Shown: positions 9,031 to 16,765 of the stretch, piece by piece | Position numbering within the stretch: position 1 is the first letter of the stretch | How the letters are laid out: every line of letters starts with the position of its first letter | Origin: SZAS-18 sp038322235 | GTDB taxonomy: Bacteria; Verrucomicrobiota; Verrucomicrobiia; Chthoniobacterales; SZAS-18 | Length of the DNA: 64,000 nucleotides | Assembly: GCA_038322235.1 (NCBI GenBank) | Contig: JBBQFQ010000010.1 | Location: forward strand, 52,078 to 116,077 | Reading direction: 5' to 3' | Made by a program: the position numbers and the translations under genes | Notes under the pieces: generated by a model | What the model saw: only the letters and a program-made list of their open reading frames with translations | Told to the model about the DNA's origin: nothing | The model's database searches: none

Positions 9031-9522
9031 TCAGCACGAGGTCGGCACCCGCAGGGCCAGTTTCACCGCGTGCGGGATGGCGCCCTCGACAAAGCGCAGG
9101 CAGTCCACCGCTCCCTGCGGCTTGCCCGGCAGGGCCACGACGAGCGACCGGTCCACCACGGCGGCGAGAGCGCGGGAGAGGATCGCGTTCTTTGTCAGCT
9201 TCATCGATTCCATTCGCATCACTTCCCCAAAACCGGGGAGTTCCACCCGCATCAGTCCGCGGATCGCTTCAGGCGTTACATCCCGCGGGGCGATGCCCGT
9301 TCCTCCCGTGGTGAGGACGAGCGAGCAACCCTGGCTTCCCAGCGAGCGGATCGCGTCCTGAATGCGCGGGATCTCGTCGGGCACGATGACCTCCGCGAGC
9401 ACCTGCCAGCTCCGCGCCCCACATTCCGCCCGGAGCGCCGGCCCACCCAGGTCGTCGTATTCGCCGGAGGTTGCCCGGTCGGAGATGGTGATGATACCCA
9501 CTTGGATCGCTGCGTCGCTCAT
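9031..9522 (-). CDS. Molybdopterin adenylyltransferase family protein (MogA/MoaB)
   Basis: A 163-residue protein with the MogA/MoaB fold motifs: VGIITISDRATSGEYDD near the N-terminus, TTGGTGIAPRDVTPEAI in the middle and a late LPGKPQGAVDCL loop. MogA activates molybdopterin by adenylylation before metal insertion; MoaB-type proteins share the fold. No other molybdenum-cofactor gene is visible here. The ATG at 9522 is preferred because the 108 extra residues available upstream are antisense to the neighbouring gene and unlike the family. Confidence 0.85.
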   Translation of the reverse strand: MSDAAIQVGIITISDRATSGEYDDLGGPALRAECGARSWQVLAEVIVPDEIPRIQDAIRSLGSQGCSLVLTTGGTGIAPRDVTPEAIRGLMRVELPGFGEVMRMESMKLTKNAILSRALAAVVDRSLVVALPGKPQGAVDCLRFVEGAIPHAVKLALRVPTSC

Positions 9523-9615
9523 GCCGGAATCTCCGCTGCGCGGCCGCCGGTGTCGAGCCCGAGCCGCCGCGTTCGCCCGGCTCGACAGAGCGCCAGCTCC
9601 CGCCCAGACTCGCCC

Positions 9616-10035
9616 ATGGCCAGACGCAAACGCATCGCCGAGGGCGTGATCAAGGAATTGAAATTCGAGCCCCATCCCGGGGAATACGCCGCGCGGTACT
9701 CGGGGGAGCTGCATTGTCGGGAGGTCGATGACGACGCGATTCCGCTCGAGATCCATTTCGAGGAGACGAGCGCCGTGGCGCATTCGGCCGGCGTCCGGCT
9801 CGAGTACCGCTCCAAGCGCTGGTATTTTTTCGAAGGGGAGTTTCACCTCTTCCTGCCGCTCCGCCTGCTCGAGATGTTTGAGGACCTCTGCTTTGAAACG
9901 GACAAGACGAAGGAACTGATCGAGCCGGTGCTCTTCTTCGCCGTGGACGGGGACAAGATCGCAAATCTGCAGAACGACGCCCGACTCACGTTCCCGATGG
10001 GCGAGACGTTCGTCGTCGAGTTGGCTCCCCGTTGA
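9616..10035 (+). CDS. Conserved hypothetical protein, 139 aa
   Basis: A cytoplasmic-looking, acidic protein beginning MARRKRIAEGVIKELKF. It has alternating charged strands (YSGELHCREV, EIHFEETSAV, RSKRWYFFEG) and a Phe/Leu-rich helix (FHLFLPLRLLEMFEDL). No catalytic motif is visible and I do not recognise the family. The start is the ATG at 9616; the longer frame upstream is antisense to MogA. It is divergent from MogA (93-bp gap) and converges on the DAHP synthase gene with only 16 bp between stops. Confidence 0.6.
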   Translation: MARRKRIAEGVIKELKFEPHPGEYAARYSGELHCREVDDDAIPLEIHFEETSAVAHSAGVRLEYRSKRWYFFEGEFHLFLPLRLLEMFEDLCFETDKTKELIEPVLFFAVDGDKIANLQNDARLTFPMGETFVVELAPR

Positions 10036-10051
10036 GCCCGGACCGGGTCGC

Positions 10052-11068
10052 TCAGAACGTCCGCTTCACGGCCGCCGTGAAGGGCGCAAGGCCCTGGACG
10101 AGATCGGAGAAGCCCTTGAAGTCCACCTGCTGCTGACCGTCGCTCAGCGCTTCGGAGGGATGCGGGTGCACCTCGATGATCAAGCCGTCCGCTCCCATCG
10201 CGATCGCGCCGGCGCAAAGAATGGGAACGAGGTCCGCGCGGCCTGCTCCCTGACTGGGATCGACGATCACCGGCAGATGGGTTTCGCGCTTGGCGATCGC
10301 GACGGCCGCGAGATCGAGCGTGTTGCGCGTGTAGGTTTCGAAGGTCCGGATGCCCCGCTCGCAGAGCATGACGTTCACATTGCCCTCGCTCAGGATGTAC
10401 TCGGCGGCGAGAAACCATTCCTCGATCCGCTCGCTCATTCCGCGCTTCAGGAGAATGGGCTTTTTCGTCCGGGCGGCGGCGATGAGAAGTTGGAAGTTTT
10501 GGGCGTTCCGAGCGCCGATCTGGAGGATGTCCGCGACGTCTGCGACCGCATCGACGTCGTTTTCGCTCAAGACCTCGGTGATGATGCGCAGTCCGGTCTC
10601 TTCGCGCGCCTTCGCGAGCAGACGCAGTCCGTTGCGCCCGAGGCCCTGGAATTCGTACGGGGAGGTGCGCGGCTTGTAGGCTCCACCGCGCAGAATCGTG
10701 GCGCCGGCCGCCTTCACCGCGTGCGCCGTGCGCAGCAACTGCTCCTCGCTCTCGACCGAGCACGGCCCGGCCATGAGCGCGAGGCGGGGACCGCCCACCG
10801 GCACGCCGGCGACGTCGATCACCGTCGTCAGCGGGTGCGATTCGCGGCTCACCAGCTTGTAGCGGCGCTGCACCGTCATCACCTTCGCCACCTGCGGCAG
10901 GGCCGTCAGCGCCTCGAGCGTGTGGTGGGTCGTCTCGTCGCCGATCGCGGCGACGATGCTTTGGACCGCCCCGTGGATGGCGTGCGGGGTGTAGCCGAGG
11001 CGTTCCACCTCGGCGATGACCTCGTCGATTTGTTCCTTCGGCGTGTGGGGTTTGATGACGATGATCAT
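10052..11068 (-). CDS. aroF: 3-deoxy-7-phosphoheptulonate (DAHP) synthase
   Basis: A 338-residue enzyme of the first shikimate-pathway step (phosphoenolpyruvate + erythrose-4-phosphate). Residues 1-~75 form the N-terminal ferredoxin-like regulatory domain of the AroF(I-beta)/TM0343 class (MIIVIKPHTPKEQIDEV). The barrel follows with GPCSVES, RGGAYKPRTSPYEFQG, IGARNAQNF, LLKRG and EVHPHPSEALSDG, all expected active-site and metal-site segments. The ATG at 11068 is chosen because the family begins at MIIV; upstream sequence overlaps the divergent LOG gene's leader. Feedback control by an aromatic amino acid through the N-terminal domain is known for some relatives; it is inferred here. Confidence 0.93.
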   Translation of the reverse strand: MIIVIKPHTPKEQIDEVIAEVERLGYTPHAIHGAVQSIVAAIGDETTHHTLEALTALPQVAKVMTVQRRYKLVSRESHPLTTVIDVAGVPVGGPRLALMAGPCSVESEEQLLRTAHAVKAAGATILRGGAYKPRTSPYEFQGLGRNGLRLLAKAREETGLRIITEVLSENDVDAVADVADILQIGARNAQNFQLLIAAARTKKPILLKRGMSERIEEWFLAAEYILSEGNVNVMLCERGIRTFETYTRNTLDLAAVAIAKRETHLPVIVDPSQGAGRADLVPILCAGAIAMGADGLIIEVHPHPSEALSDGQQQVDFKGFSDLVQGLAPFTAAVKRTF

Positions 11069-11177
11069 GGCGTCCGGGTCGTTTCCGCGGGTTGGAGCGG
11101 GTGAAAGGGCTACGCGAGGCGGGGCGAAGTGCAACCCGTGGCGTTGCGTTCTGCCGCAAACTCTCCACGCTGCGCGC

Positions 11178-12305
11178 ATGCTGAAACCGAATCAGGAGCT
11201 CACCGAGCAATCGACGCTGACGCCGCTGGGGACGCCGCTTGAGTCCGTGCCGACGCCGCCCACCGGGAATGAGGGCATCGACGTTCAGGTGGCCGCGCTC
11301 GTGGATCGCTGGGGCGCGGATCATTCGCCGGAACTGGTGGCGGAAATGATCGGCACCGTGCTGAAAATGGCGCGGGACCGCATGAGCATCGCGGATCTGA
11401 AGCTCTTTAACCGGGCGCTGAAGGAGATGCGCCGCGCCGCGCGCATGTGGGTTCCCTTCAAGGACGTTCCAAAGATCTCGGTCTTTGGCTCGGCGCGGAC
11501 CAAGCCGGAAGCGGAGGAATACAAGGCGGCCGAGGCGTTCGCGCGGCGCATGCGCGAAGAGGGCTTCATGGTCATCACCGGTGGCGGGGACGGGATCATG
11601 GGCGCCGCGCAGCAGGGCGCGGGACGCGATCGAAGCTTTGGCCTCAATATCCGGCTGCCGTTCGAGCAGGCCCCGAACGCGACGATCATCGGCGATTCCA
11701 AACTGGTGGAGTTCAATTACTTCTTCACCCGGAAGCTGAACTTCGTGAAGGAGTCCCACGCGATCGCGCTTTTCCCGGGCGGATTCGGCACGATGGACGA
11801 AGGCTTCGAATCGCTGACGCTCCTCCAGACCGGCAAGTCGAAGATTCTTCCCCTCGTCCTGATCGACAAGAAGGGCGGCGACTACTGGAAGACGTGGGAT
11901 GCATTCAACCGCAACCACCTGCTGAAACTGGGACTGATCTCCGAGGAGGACTTTTCGTTCTATCACATCACCGACGACCTCGATGATGCCGTGGAGGAGG
12001 TGCTGCGCTTCTTCCGGGTCTATCACTCGAGCCGTTACGTCCGGGAGAAGTTCGTCATCCGCTTGAAGGGCCGCTTGCGGCCCGAGGCGCTGGAGCGCCT
12101 CAATGTGGATTTTGCGGATCTCCTGGAATCCGGCGCGTTCACCCAGGGCGAGGCGCTTCCACAGGAGAAGAACGAGCCGGAGGTCGGCCATTTGCCCCGT
12201 CTGATCTTCACGCTCCGGAAGCGGAACTTCGCCCGGCTGAGGATGCTGATCGACGCGATCAATCGCTCGCCGACCGAGCGCCTGGCGGTCTCGCCGCGGA
12301 TCTGA
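11178..12305 (+). CDS. LOG-family (TIGR00730-like) Rossmann protein, putative nucleotide phosphoribohydrolase
   Basis: A 375-residue protein with the two diagnostic LOG-family motifs: GGGDGIMGAAQQGA and PGGFGTMDEGFE (the PGGxGTxxE phosphate/base-binding loop). The Rossmann core spans about residues 95-275 and is flanked by a ~95-residue N-terminal helical segment and a ~100-residue C-terminal extension, so it belongs to the longer PpnN-like or 'lysine decarboxylase-labelled' group, not to short LOG proteins. Likely activity is hydrolysis of nucleoside 5'-monophosphates to base and ribose-5-phosphate. It is divergent from the DAHP synthase gene. Confidence 0.82.
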   Translation: MLKPNQELTEQSTLTPLGTPLESVPTPPTGNEGIDVQVAALVDRWGADHSPELVAEMIGTVLKMARDRMSIADLKLFNRALKEMRRAARMWVPFKDVPKISVFGSARTKPEAEEYKAAEAFARRMREEGFMVITGGGDGIMGAAQQGAGRDRSFGLNIRLPFEQAPNATIIGDSKLVEFNYFFTRKLNFVKESHAIALFPGGFGTMDEGFESLTLLQTGKSKILPLVLIDKKGGDYWKTWDAFNRNHLLKLGLISEEDFSFYHITDDLDDAVEEVLRFFRVYHSSRYVREKFVIRLKGRLRPEALERLNVDFADLLESGAFTQGEALPQEKNEPEVGHLPRLIFTLRKRNFARLRMLIDAINRSPTERLAVSPRI

Positions 12306-12364
12306 GCCCCAAGCGCGAACGGCGGCCGGTTGCACCGCCGCGCCCCCGCGTCACCTTCGTCCGA

Positions 12365-13339
12365 ATGATTCGTCTTTTTGTCGCGCTCGGCTGGCTCGTC
12401 CTGCTTGCTTCCGGCGCCGCGGGCGCCTCGCGAGAGTCGGAGATCGACGGACTCCTCACCGGCGAGGGCTTCACTTCGCTCGCTCTTCGCATCGCGGGGG
12501 AGGGGCATCTCGAAATCGACGGCCCCGTCACCGTGAATGAGCGGCGCGCCCGGTTCCTCGTGGATACCGGGGCGCAGGTCACGGTGCTGGATCGCGCCGG
12601 GGTGAAGCGTTTCGGGGTCACGCCGCAGCGGACCACGGTCATGCTCTACGGCGCGCTCGGCGGACGCGGCGAGAAACTCGGCGCGGGTCTCGCGGCGAGT
12701 TTTCGAATCGGTCCCGCCGATATGCGGCCCTTCCTTTTCGCGGTTACCGGCGGCACGGGGCTGAGCGGCGTGTGGGACCGGAGTTCACCCACGATCGACG
12801 GCGTGGTCGGGGTCGATGTCCTCCGCCTCTATCAGTGGATTATCGATTGCCGGGGGATGCGTTTGTTCGTCCGTATCGACGATCCGAAAAGTGCGAGCCG
12901 TTCGAGTCTTGGCTCGACCCTTCGCCGGTTGGGATATTCGGAGATTCCCCTCCAACGCAGCTCGTACAGCGAGTTCGAGTTTCGGGCCAAGGTAAATGAC
13001 ACGACCGTCCTGTTCCTGCTCGATACCGGCGCGGACGTCTCGATCATCGATCGCACGCTGGCGCGGCTGGCCGGTATTCCCGTGGAGAGTTCCGATTTCA
13101 CGATCAAAGGGACGGGGCGGGCCCAGCGTTCACTCCTGCAGGGTCGCGCGGAGAGCTTTCGGGCGGGAAGTTATCGGACCGGCCCGTTCAAGATTTCGGT
13201 GGCGGATCTCACGGCGCTCAACCGTCAGCTCCAGGAACAGAACCTGGTTTCGCTGGGCGGGTATCTCGGGACAGATTTCCTCCGGGAGAAGGATGCCATC
13301 ATCGACTGCGCGAATTTGAAGCTGTATCTCCGCAACTGA
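12365..13339 (+). CDS. Secreted tandem retropepsin-like aspartic protease
   Basis: A 324-residue protein with a signal peptide (MIRLFVALGWLVLLASGAAG) and two retropepsin-type domains in tandem. Each has a hydrophobic-hydrophobic-Asp-Thr-Gly motif: FLVDTGAQVTVLD (Asp67) and FLLDTGADVSIID (Asp220). Each is followed by a possible flap and a later DxxR/IDCxxxxL segment (IIDCRGMRLFV and IIDCANLKLYL). Retropepsins normally dimerise to bring two DTG motifs together; having both in one chain suggests a self-contained pepsin-like active site. It is probably periplasmic. A perfect hairpin follows the stop codon. Confidence 0.78.
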   Translation: MIRLFVALGWLVLLASGAAGASRESEIDGLLTGEGFTSLALRIAGEGHLEIDGPVTVNERRARFLVDTGAQVTVLDRAGVKRFGVTPQRTTVMLYGALGGRGEKLGAGLAASFRIGPADMRPFLFAVTGGTGLSGVWDRSSPTIDGVVGVDVLRLYQWIIDCRGMRLFVRIDDPKSASRSSLGSTLRRLGYSEIPLQRSSYSEFEFRAKVNDTTVLFLLDTGADVSIIDRTLARLAGIPVESSDFTIKGTGRAQRSLLQGRAESFRAGSYRTGPFKISVADLTALNRQLQEQNLVSLGGYLGTDFLREKDAIIDCANLKLYLRN

Positions 13340-13364
13340 CCCGCTCCGAGCGGGTCTCTGTTTT
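13339..13364 (+). terminator. Hairpin with short T-rich tail after the retropepsin gene
   Basis: A perfect 7-bp stem (ACCCGCT / AGCGGGT) with a 3-nt loop starts on the last base of the stop codon and is followed by CTCTGTTTT. This fits a weak intrinsic terminator. It ends only 2 bp before the ATG of the next gene, so it could also occlude that start. Confidence 0.5.
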
Positions 13365-13366
13365 CA

Positions 13367-14365
13367 ATGTCCGACCTCTTCCCGCGTCCGCGTCGCAATC
13401 CGGCCGCTGCGCCCCGCAACCGGCGTCGCGCGGAGGTGGAGCACGTGGCCGCTCCCGCCGAGCCTGATGGCCTGCCCCCCGTGCCGGCGAGCGTCAAACT
13501 CCGGCGGGGCGTCCGGTGGCGGATGACGGAAATGTTCATGGAGATGCTGCTCGGCTCGCTCTTTACGCGGAGGGAGGGCCGTCCGGTCGAGAATCCCCAG
13601 TTCGCTCCTCTCGCCGCCGGTCAGGTTCGCGTCACCTGGATCGGACACGCCTCTTTCCTGGTGGAAATCGGGGGAAAGAACATCCTCATCGATCCCGTCT
13701 GGAGTCTGTGGGTGAAAGTCTTCAAGCGGCTGCGAAAGCCCGGACTTCGCCTCCAGGATCTTCCGCTCATCGACCTCGTGCTCGTCACGCATGCGCACTT
13801 CGACCACCTCGACCGGCGCACGCTGCGCGCGGTGGCGGCGAATCAGCCGGTGGTCGTCCCGCTCGGCGTCGGGACGCTCGTTCGCGATCTCGGCTTCGAA
13901 CGCGTCCATCAGCTCGAGCATTGGGGCGGCGTGTCGTTCGACGGCGTGAAGGTCACCCTCACGCCATGCATGCACTGGGGGGCCCGCGTGCTGGCGGATT
14001 CGCACCGCGGCTTCGGTGGGTATGTGATCGAGCACGAGGACCGCAGCATCTTCCACGCGGGCGACACCGCCTACTTCGACGGCTTCCGGGAAATCGGGGC
14101 GCGGCATGAAATCGAGACCGCGCTGCTTCCCATCGGCGCCTACGAGGCTCCGACGCAGCGCGAAGTGCACATGAATCCGGAGGAAGCGGTTCGCGCGTTC
14201 GTGGAACTGGGCGCGAAGCGACTCGTGCCGATGCATTACGGCTCCTTCCGCCTCGGGCTGGAGCCGCTCGCGGAGCCGCCGGTCCGCCTCATGAGCGAGG
14301 CCGCCCGCCTCGGGCTCGCCGAACGCGTCCTCATTCTCGAGGAGGGGATTCCCCGGATCGTGTAG
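13367..14365 (+). CDS. MBL-fold metallo-hydrolase (NAPE-PLD/UlaG-like)
   Basis: A 332-residue protein. After an Arg-rich N-terminal ~80 residues, VRVTWIGHASFLVEIGGKN starts the metallo-beta-lactamase fold. The metal motif THAHFDHLD lies near residues 140-148; further ligands are expected at CMHWGARV and FHAGDTAYFDG (Asp), and at MHYGSF near the end. The pattern resembles NAPE-phospholipase D and UlaG-like lactonases, so a phospholipase D-like or lactonase activity is possible but not proven. No signal peptide. Its start lies immediately after a hairpin. Confidence 0.85.
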   Translation: MSDLFPRPRRNPAAAPRNRRRAEVEHVAAPAEPDGLPPVPASVKLRRGVRWRMTEMFMEMLLGSLFTRREGRPVENPQFAPLAAGQVRVTWIGHASFLVEIGGKNILIDPVWSLWVKVFKRLRKPGLRLQDLPLIDLVLVTHAHFDHLDRRTLRAVAANQPVVVPLGVGTLVRDLGFERVHQLEHWGGVSFDGVKVTLTPCMHWGARVLADSHRGFGGYVIEHEDRSIFHAGDTAYFDGFREIGARHEIETALLPIGAYEAPTQREVHMNPEEAVRAFVELGAKRLVPMHYGSFRLGLEPLAEPPVRLMSEAARLGLAERVLILEEGIPRIV

Positions 14366-14403
14366 CGCATAAAAAGGGTCGACTTGCGCGGGGCTTGTTC
14401 CGC

Positions 14404-16131
14404 ATGATTCCGGACTGCACTGCCATGGAACTCTCCCCTGAACGGCGCATCGCCGGCATCCTCGCCCCTCTCTTCGCGCTGCGTTCGGAGGACGATCTCG
14501 GCATCGGTGATACCGCCTCGCTCCGGCACTTTGTCGACTGGGCCGCCGACCACGGTTTCGGCCTCGTCCAACTCCTGCCGGTGAATGAGACAGGCGGTGA
14601 CAACAGCCCCTATAACGCGGTCAGCTCGATCGCGCTGGATCCGACGACCATCGAAGTCTCCCCGACGGCCATCCCGGAACTGACGGCGCGTGATTACAAG
14701 GCCGTGCTCGGCAAATATCCGCTGAAGGAGATGCGGTCCGGCGCGGTGGACTACGTGCGCGTGAAGCAGCTCAAGCACGACCTGCTTGGCCGGGCTTGCG
14801 CGCGGCTGGACAGGGCGACGACTGGCCGGCAGCGCGAATTTGCGGCGTTCCAGACGCAGGAGGTCGGCTGGCTACGCGACTACACTCTCTTTCGCGTCCT
14901 CATGGAACAGCACGGGAGTGAGATGTGGGACCACTGGCCCCGAGAGCAGGCGACCGCCAAGAAGGCGTGGGACTGGCTGAGCGTGCAGCCGGCGGCTCGG
15001 CGCAGCGCACTCAAGGAGCGGATGCGCTACTTCGCCTATGTCCAATGGATCGCGTTCTCGCAGTGGCGTGAGCTTCGCGCGCACTGCGACCAGCGAAACG
15101 TCGCGCTGATGGGGGATATCCCGATCGGAGTCAGTTATTACAGCTCGGACGTTTTCTCGCTGCCGCAGCTGTTCGATCTCACGTGGTCGGGCGGTGCCCC
15201 GCCGGAACGCGTCTTCAAAGCGGATCCATTTACCGCGAAGTGGGGGCAGAACTGGGGGGTACCGAAGTACCGCTGGGACGTCATGCGCGGAGATCAATTC
15301 GAGTGGTGGAAGACGCGCGTGCGCGCGATTCGGGAGGTTTTTCATCTCTTCCGGATCGATCACATTCTCGGTTTTTATCGCTTCTTCAGCTTCCCGTGGC
15401 GTCCCTCGGAGAACGAGTCGTTTCTGCCCCTCTCCGAGGGGGAGGCGCGCGCCCGTTGCGGCGGCCGGCTTCCGGGCTTCCTCCCGCGGCCAGATGAGAC
15501 GCCGGAGCAGTGCGATGCCAACCGTCGCGAAGGCGAGGAGTATCTGGGGCACCTCCTCGGGGTTGTCGGGGAGCACCGTCTCGTCGGCGAGGATCTCGGG
15601 GTCGTGCCGCCCTACGTGCGCCCCAGCCTCGCGTCGCTTGGGATCGCCGGCTTCAAGGTGCCGCAGTGGGAGCGGGAGGGGAACGGTCCGCTCACCGACG
15701 GAGCCGATTACCCGCGGCTCTCGGTGACGGCTTACGCCACGCACGATCACGCGCCGATGAAGGTGCAGTGGAACCAATGGAGTGAGGTCGCCCAGGCCGG
15801 AGGCATCCATTCGCCCGAGTTTGGCGAGCTGCAGCGGCTCGCCGCTTTCGCCCACGTCCAGATCGCGCTGCCGCATCCCTGGACCGACGGGATCCACGAA
15901 GCGCTCCTCCGGGCGCTCTTCGCGAGCAATGCATGGATGGCGATCGCCATGATTACCGATCTCTTCGCGAGCGAACAGCGCTTCAACGTGCCCGGCACCA
16001 TCTCCGACAAAAACTGGGCGGAGCGACTCCCGAAGACCTTTGCCGAGCTTCGCGCCGATCCGGACATCTGCGGGCACATGGAGATGTCGCGGCGCCTGCT
16101 GGTCGAAACCGGTCGCGCGAGCGGCGGCTGA
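14404..16131 (+). CDS. malQ: 4-alpha-glucanotransferase (GH77, amylomaltase)
   Basis: A ~575-residue GH77 enzyme that transfers alpha-1,4-glucan segments, used in maltodextrin and glycogen metabolism. Visible family motifs: FGLVQLLPVNETG near the start, FRIDHILGFYRFF, LVGEDLGVVPPYV (the conserved acidic catalytic region) and YATHDHAPMKVQW. Length agrees with the family. Possible starts are TTG 14395, ATG 14404 and ATG 14425; none has a ribosome binding site, and 14425 (MELSPERRIAGIL) is equally plausible. No other glycogen gene is adjacent. Confidence 0.93.
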   Translation: MIPDCTAMELSPERRIAGILAPLFALRSEDDLGIGDTASLRHFVDWAADHGFGLVQLLPVNETGGDNSPYNAVSSIALDPTTIEVSPTAIPELTARDYKAVLGKYPLKEMRSGAVDYVRVKQLKHDLLGRACARLDRATTGRQREFAAFQTQEVGWLRDYTLFRVLMEQHGSEMWDHWPREQATAKKAWDWLSVQPAARRSALKERMRYFAYVQWIAFSQWRELRAHCDQRNVALMGDIPIGVSYYSSDVFSLPQLFDLTWSGGAPPERVFKADPFTAKWGQNWGVPKYRWDVMRGDQFEWWKTRVRAIREVFHLFRIDHILGFYRFFSFPWRPSENESFLPLSEGEARARCGGRLPGFLPRPDETPEQCDANRREGEEYLGHLLGVVGEHRLVGEDLGVVPPYVRPSLASLGIAGFKVPQWEREGNGPLTDGADYPRLSVTAYATHDHAPMKVQWNQWSEVAQAGGIHSPEFGELQRLAAFAHVQIALPHPWTDGIHEALLRALFASNAWMAIAMITDLFASEQRFNVPGTISDKNWAERLPKTFAELRADPDICGHMEMSRRLLVETGRASGG

Positions 16132-16196
16132 TCCCGGTTCGGGTGGCCGTGCGGATGTGCGACTTGCATGTCGTGGAATGGTGGGGAGGATGAGCC

Positions 16197-16234
16197 GGCA
16201 CTCCCCCCGGCCTTCTGGTCGTCGGGGGAATGCC
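16197..16234. other. Imperfect stem-loop between malQ and ohr
   Basis: An inverted repeat with an 11-bp stem carrying one mismatch (GGCACTCCCCC against GGGGGAATGCC) and a 16-nt loop, 20 bp before the Ohr start. It could end malQ transcription or serve as a regulatory site for ohr. No T-run follows, so a classical terminator is unlikely. Confidence 0.35.
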
Positions 16235-16253
16235 GTTACCACACCCCGATCTC

Positions 16254-16676
16254 ATGAAAATCCTCTATACTGCGAAATCGACCGCCACCGGCGGCCGCGA
16301 AGGTGCCGCGTCCTCGGACGACGGTGCGCTCAAGGTCAAGCTCTCCACCCCGAAGGCGCTCGGCGGAGCGGGCGGCGATGGGACCAACCCGGAACAGATG
16401 TTCGCGGCGGGCTACTCGGCCTGCTTCATCGGGGCGATGAAGGCCGTCGGCGCGCGCGAGAAGATCGCGGTACCGGCCGATCCCACCATCACGGCCACGG
16501 TCGGGATCGGACCCCGCGACGACGGCCAGGGCTTCGGCCTGGACGTCGAGCTCGCGATCACGCTCCCCGGGATGGATCGCGCCGCGGCTGAGGACCTAAT
16601 CGCGAAGGCGCACCAGATTTGCCCTTACTCGAACGCGACGCGCGGAAATATCGACGTCCGGCTGAAGCTGGTCTGA
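16254..16676 (+). CDS. ohr: Organic hydroperoxide resistance protein (Ohr/OsmC family)
   Basis: A 140-residue protein with the two redox cysteines of Ohr: AAGYSACFIGAM and the late ICPYSNATRGNIDV. The preceding KALGGAGGDGTNPEQMF is the conserved Ohr segment. Ohr reduces organic peroxides using lipoylated partners. The ATG at 16254 (MKILYTAKSTATGG) is the family's usual start; an upstream start adds 8 residues. It is usually controlled by OhrR, but no OhrR gene is seen nearby. It converges on rmuC with a hairpin between them. Confidence 0.93.
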   Translation: MKILYTAKSTATGGREGAASSDDGALKVKLSTPKALGGAGGDGTNPEQMFAAGYSACFIGAMKAVGAREKIAVPADPTITATVGIGPRDDGQGFGLDVELAITLPGMDRAAAEDLIAKAHQICPYSNATRGNIDVRLKLV

Positions 16677-16724
16677 CCGATATCCTCCGCCGCTCTCGGG
16701 ACGGGTTGTCGATCCGGGATTGAC

Positions 16725-16742
16725 CGGGGGCTGACGCCCCCG
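16725..16742. terminator. GC-rich hairpin between convergent ohr and rmuC
   Basis: A perfect 7-bp stem (CGGGGGC / GCCCCCG) with a TGAC loop lies between two converging genes and is placed to act in both directions. A second hairpin (CTCCCCC-GAT-GGGGGGAG, 16769-16786) lies inside the end of rmuC. Poly-T is short on both sides, so termination strength is unclear. Confidence 0.5.
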
Positions 16743-16765
16743 TCAGATTTCGATGTCTCCAGTCG

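Noticed and set aside
9843..12335. An 830-codon minus-strand open frame across aroF and the LOG gene
   Set aside because: Its composition is Arg/His/Pro-rich and it overlaps two confident genes in other frames or strands.
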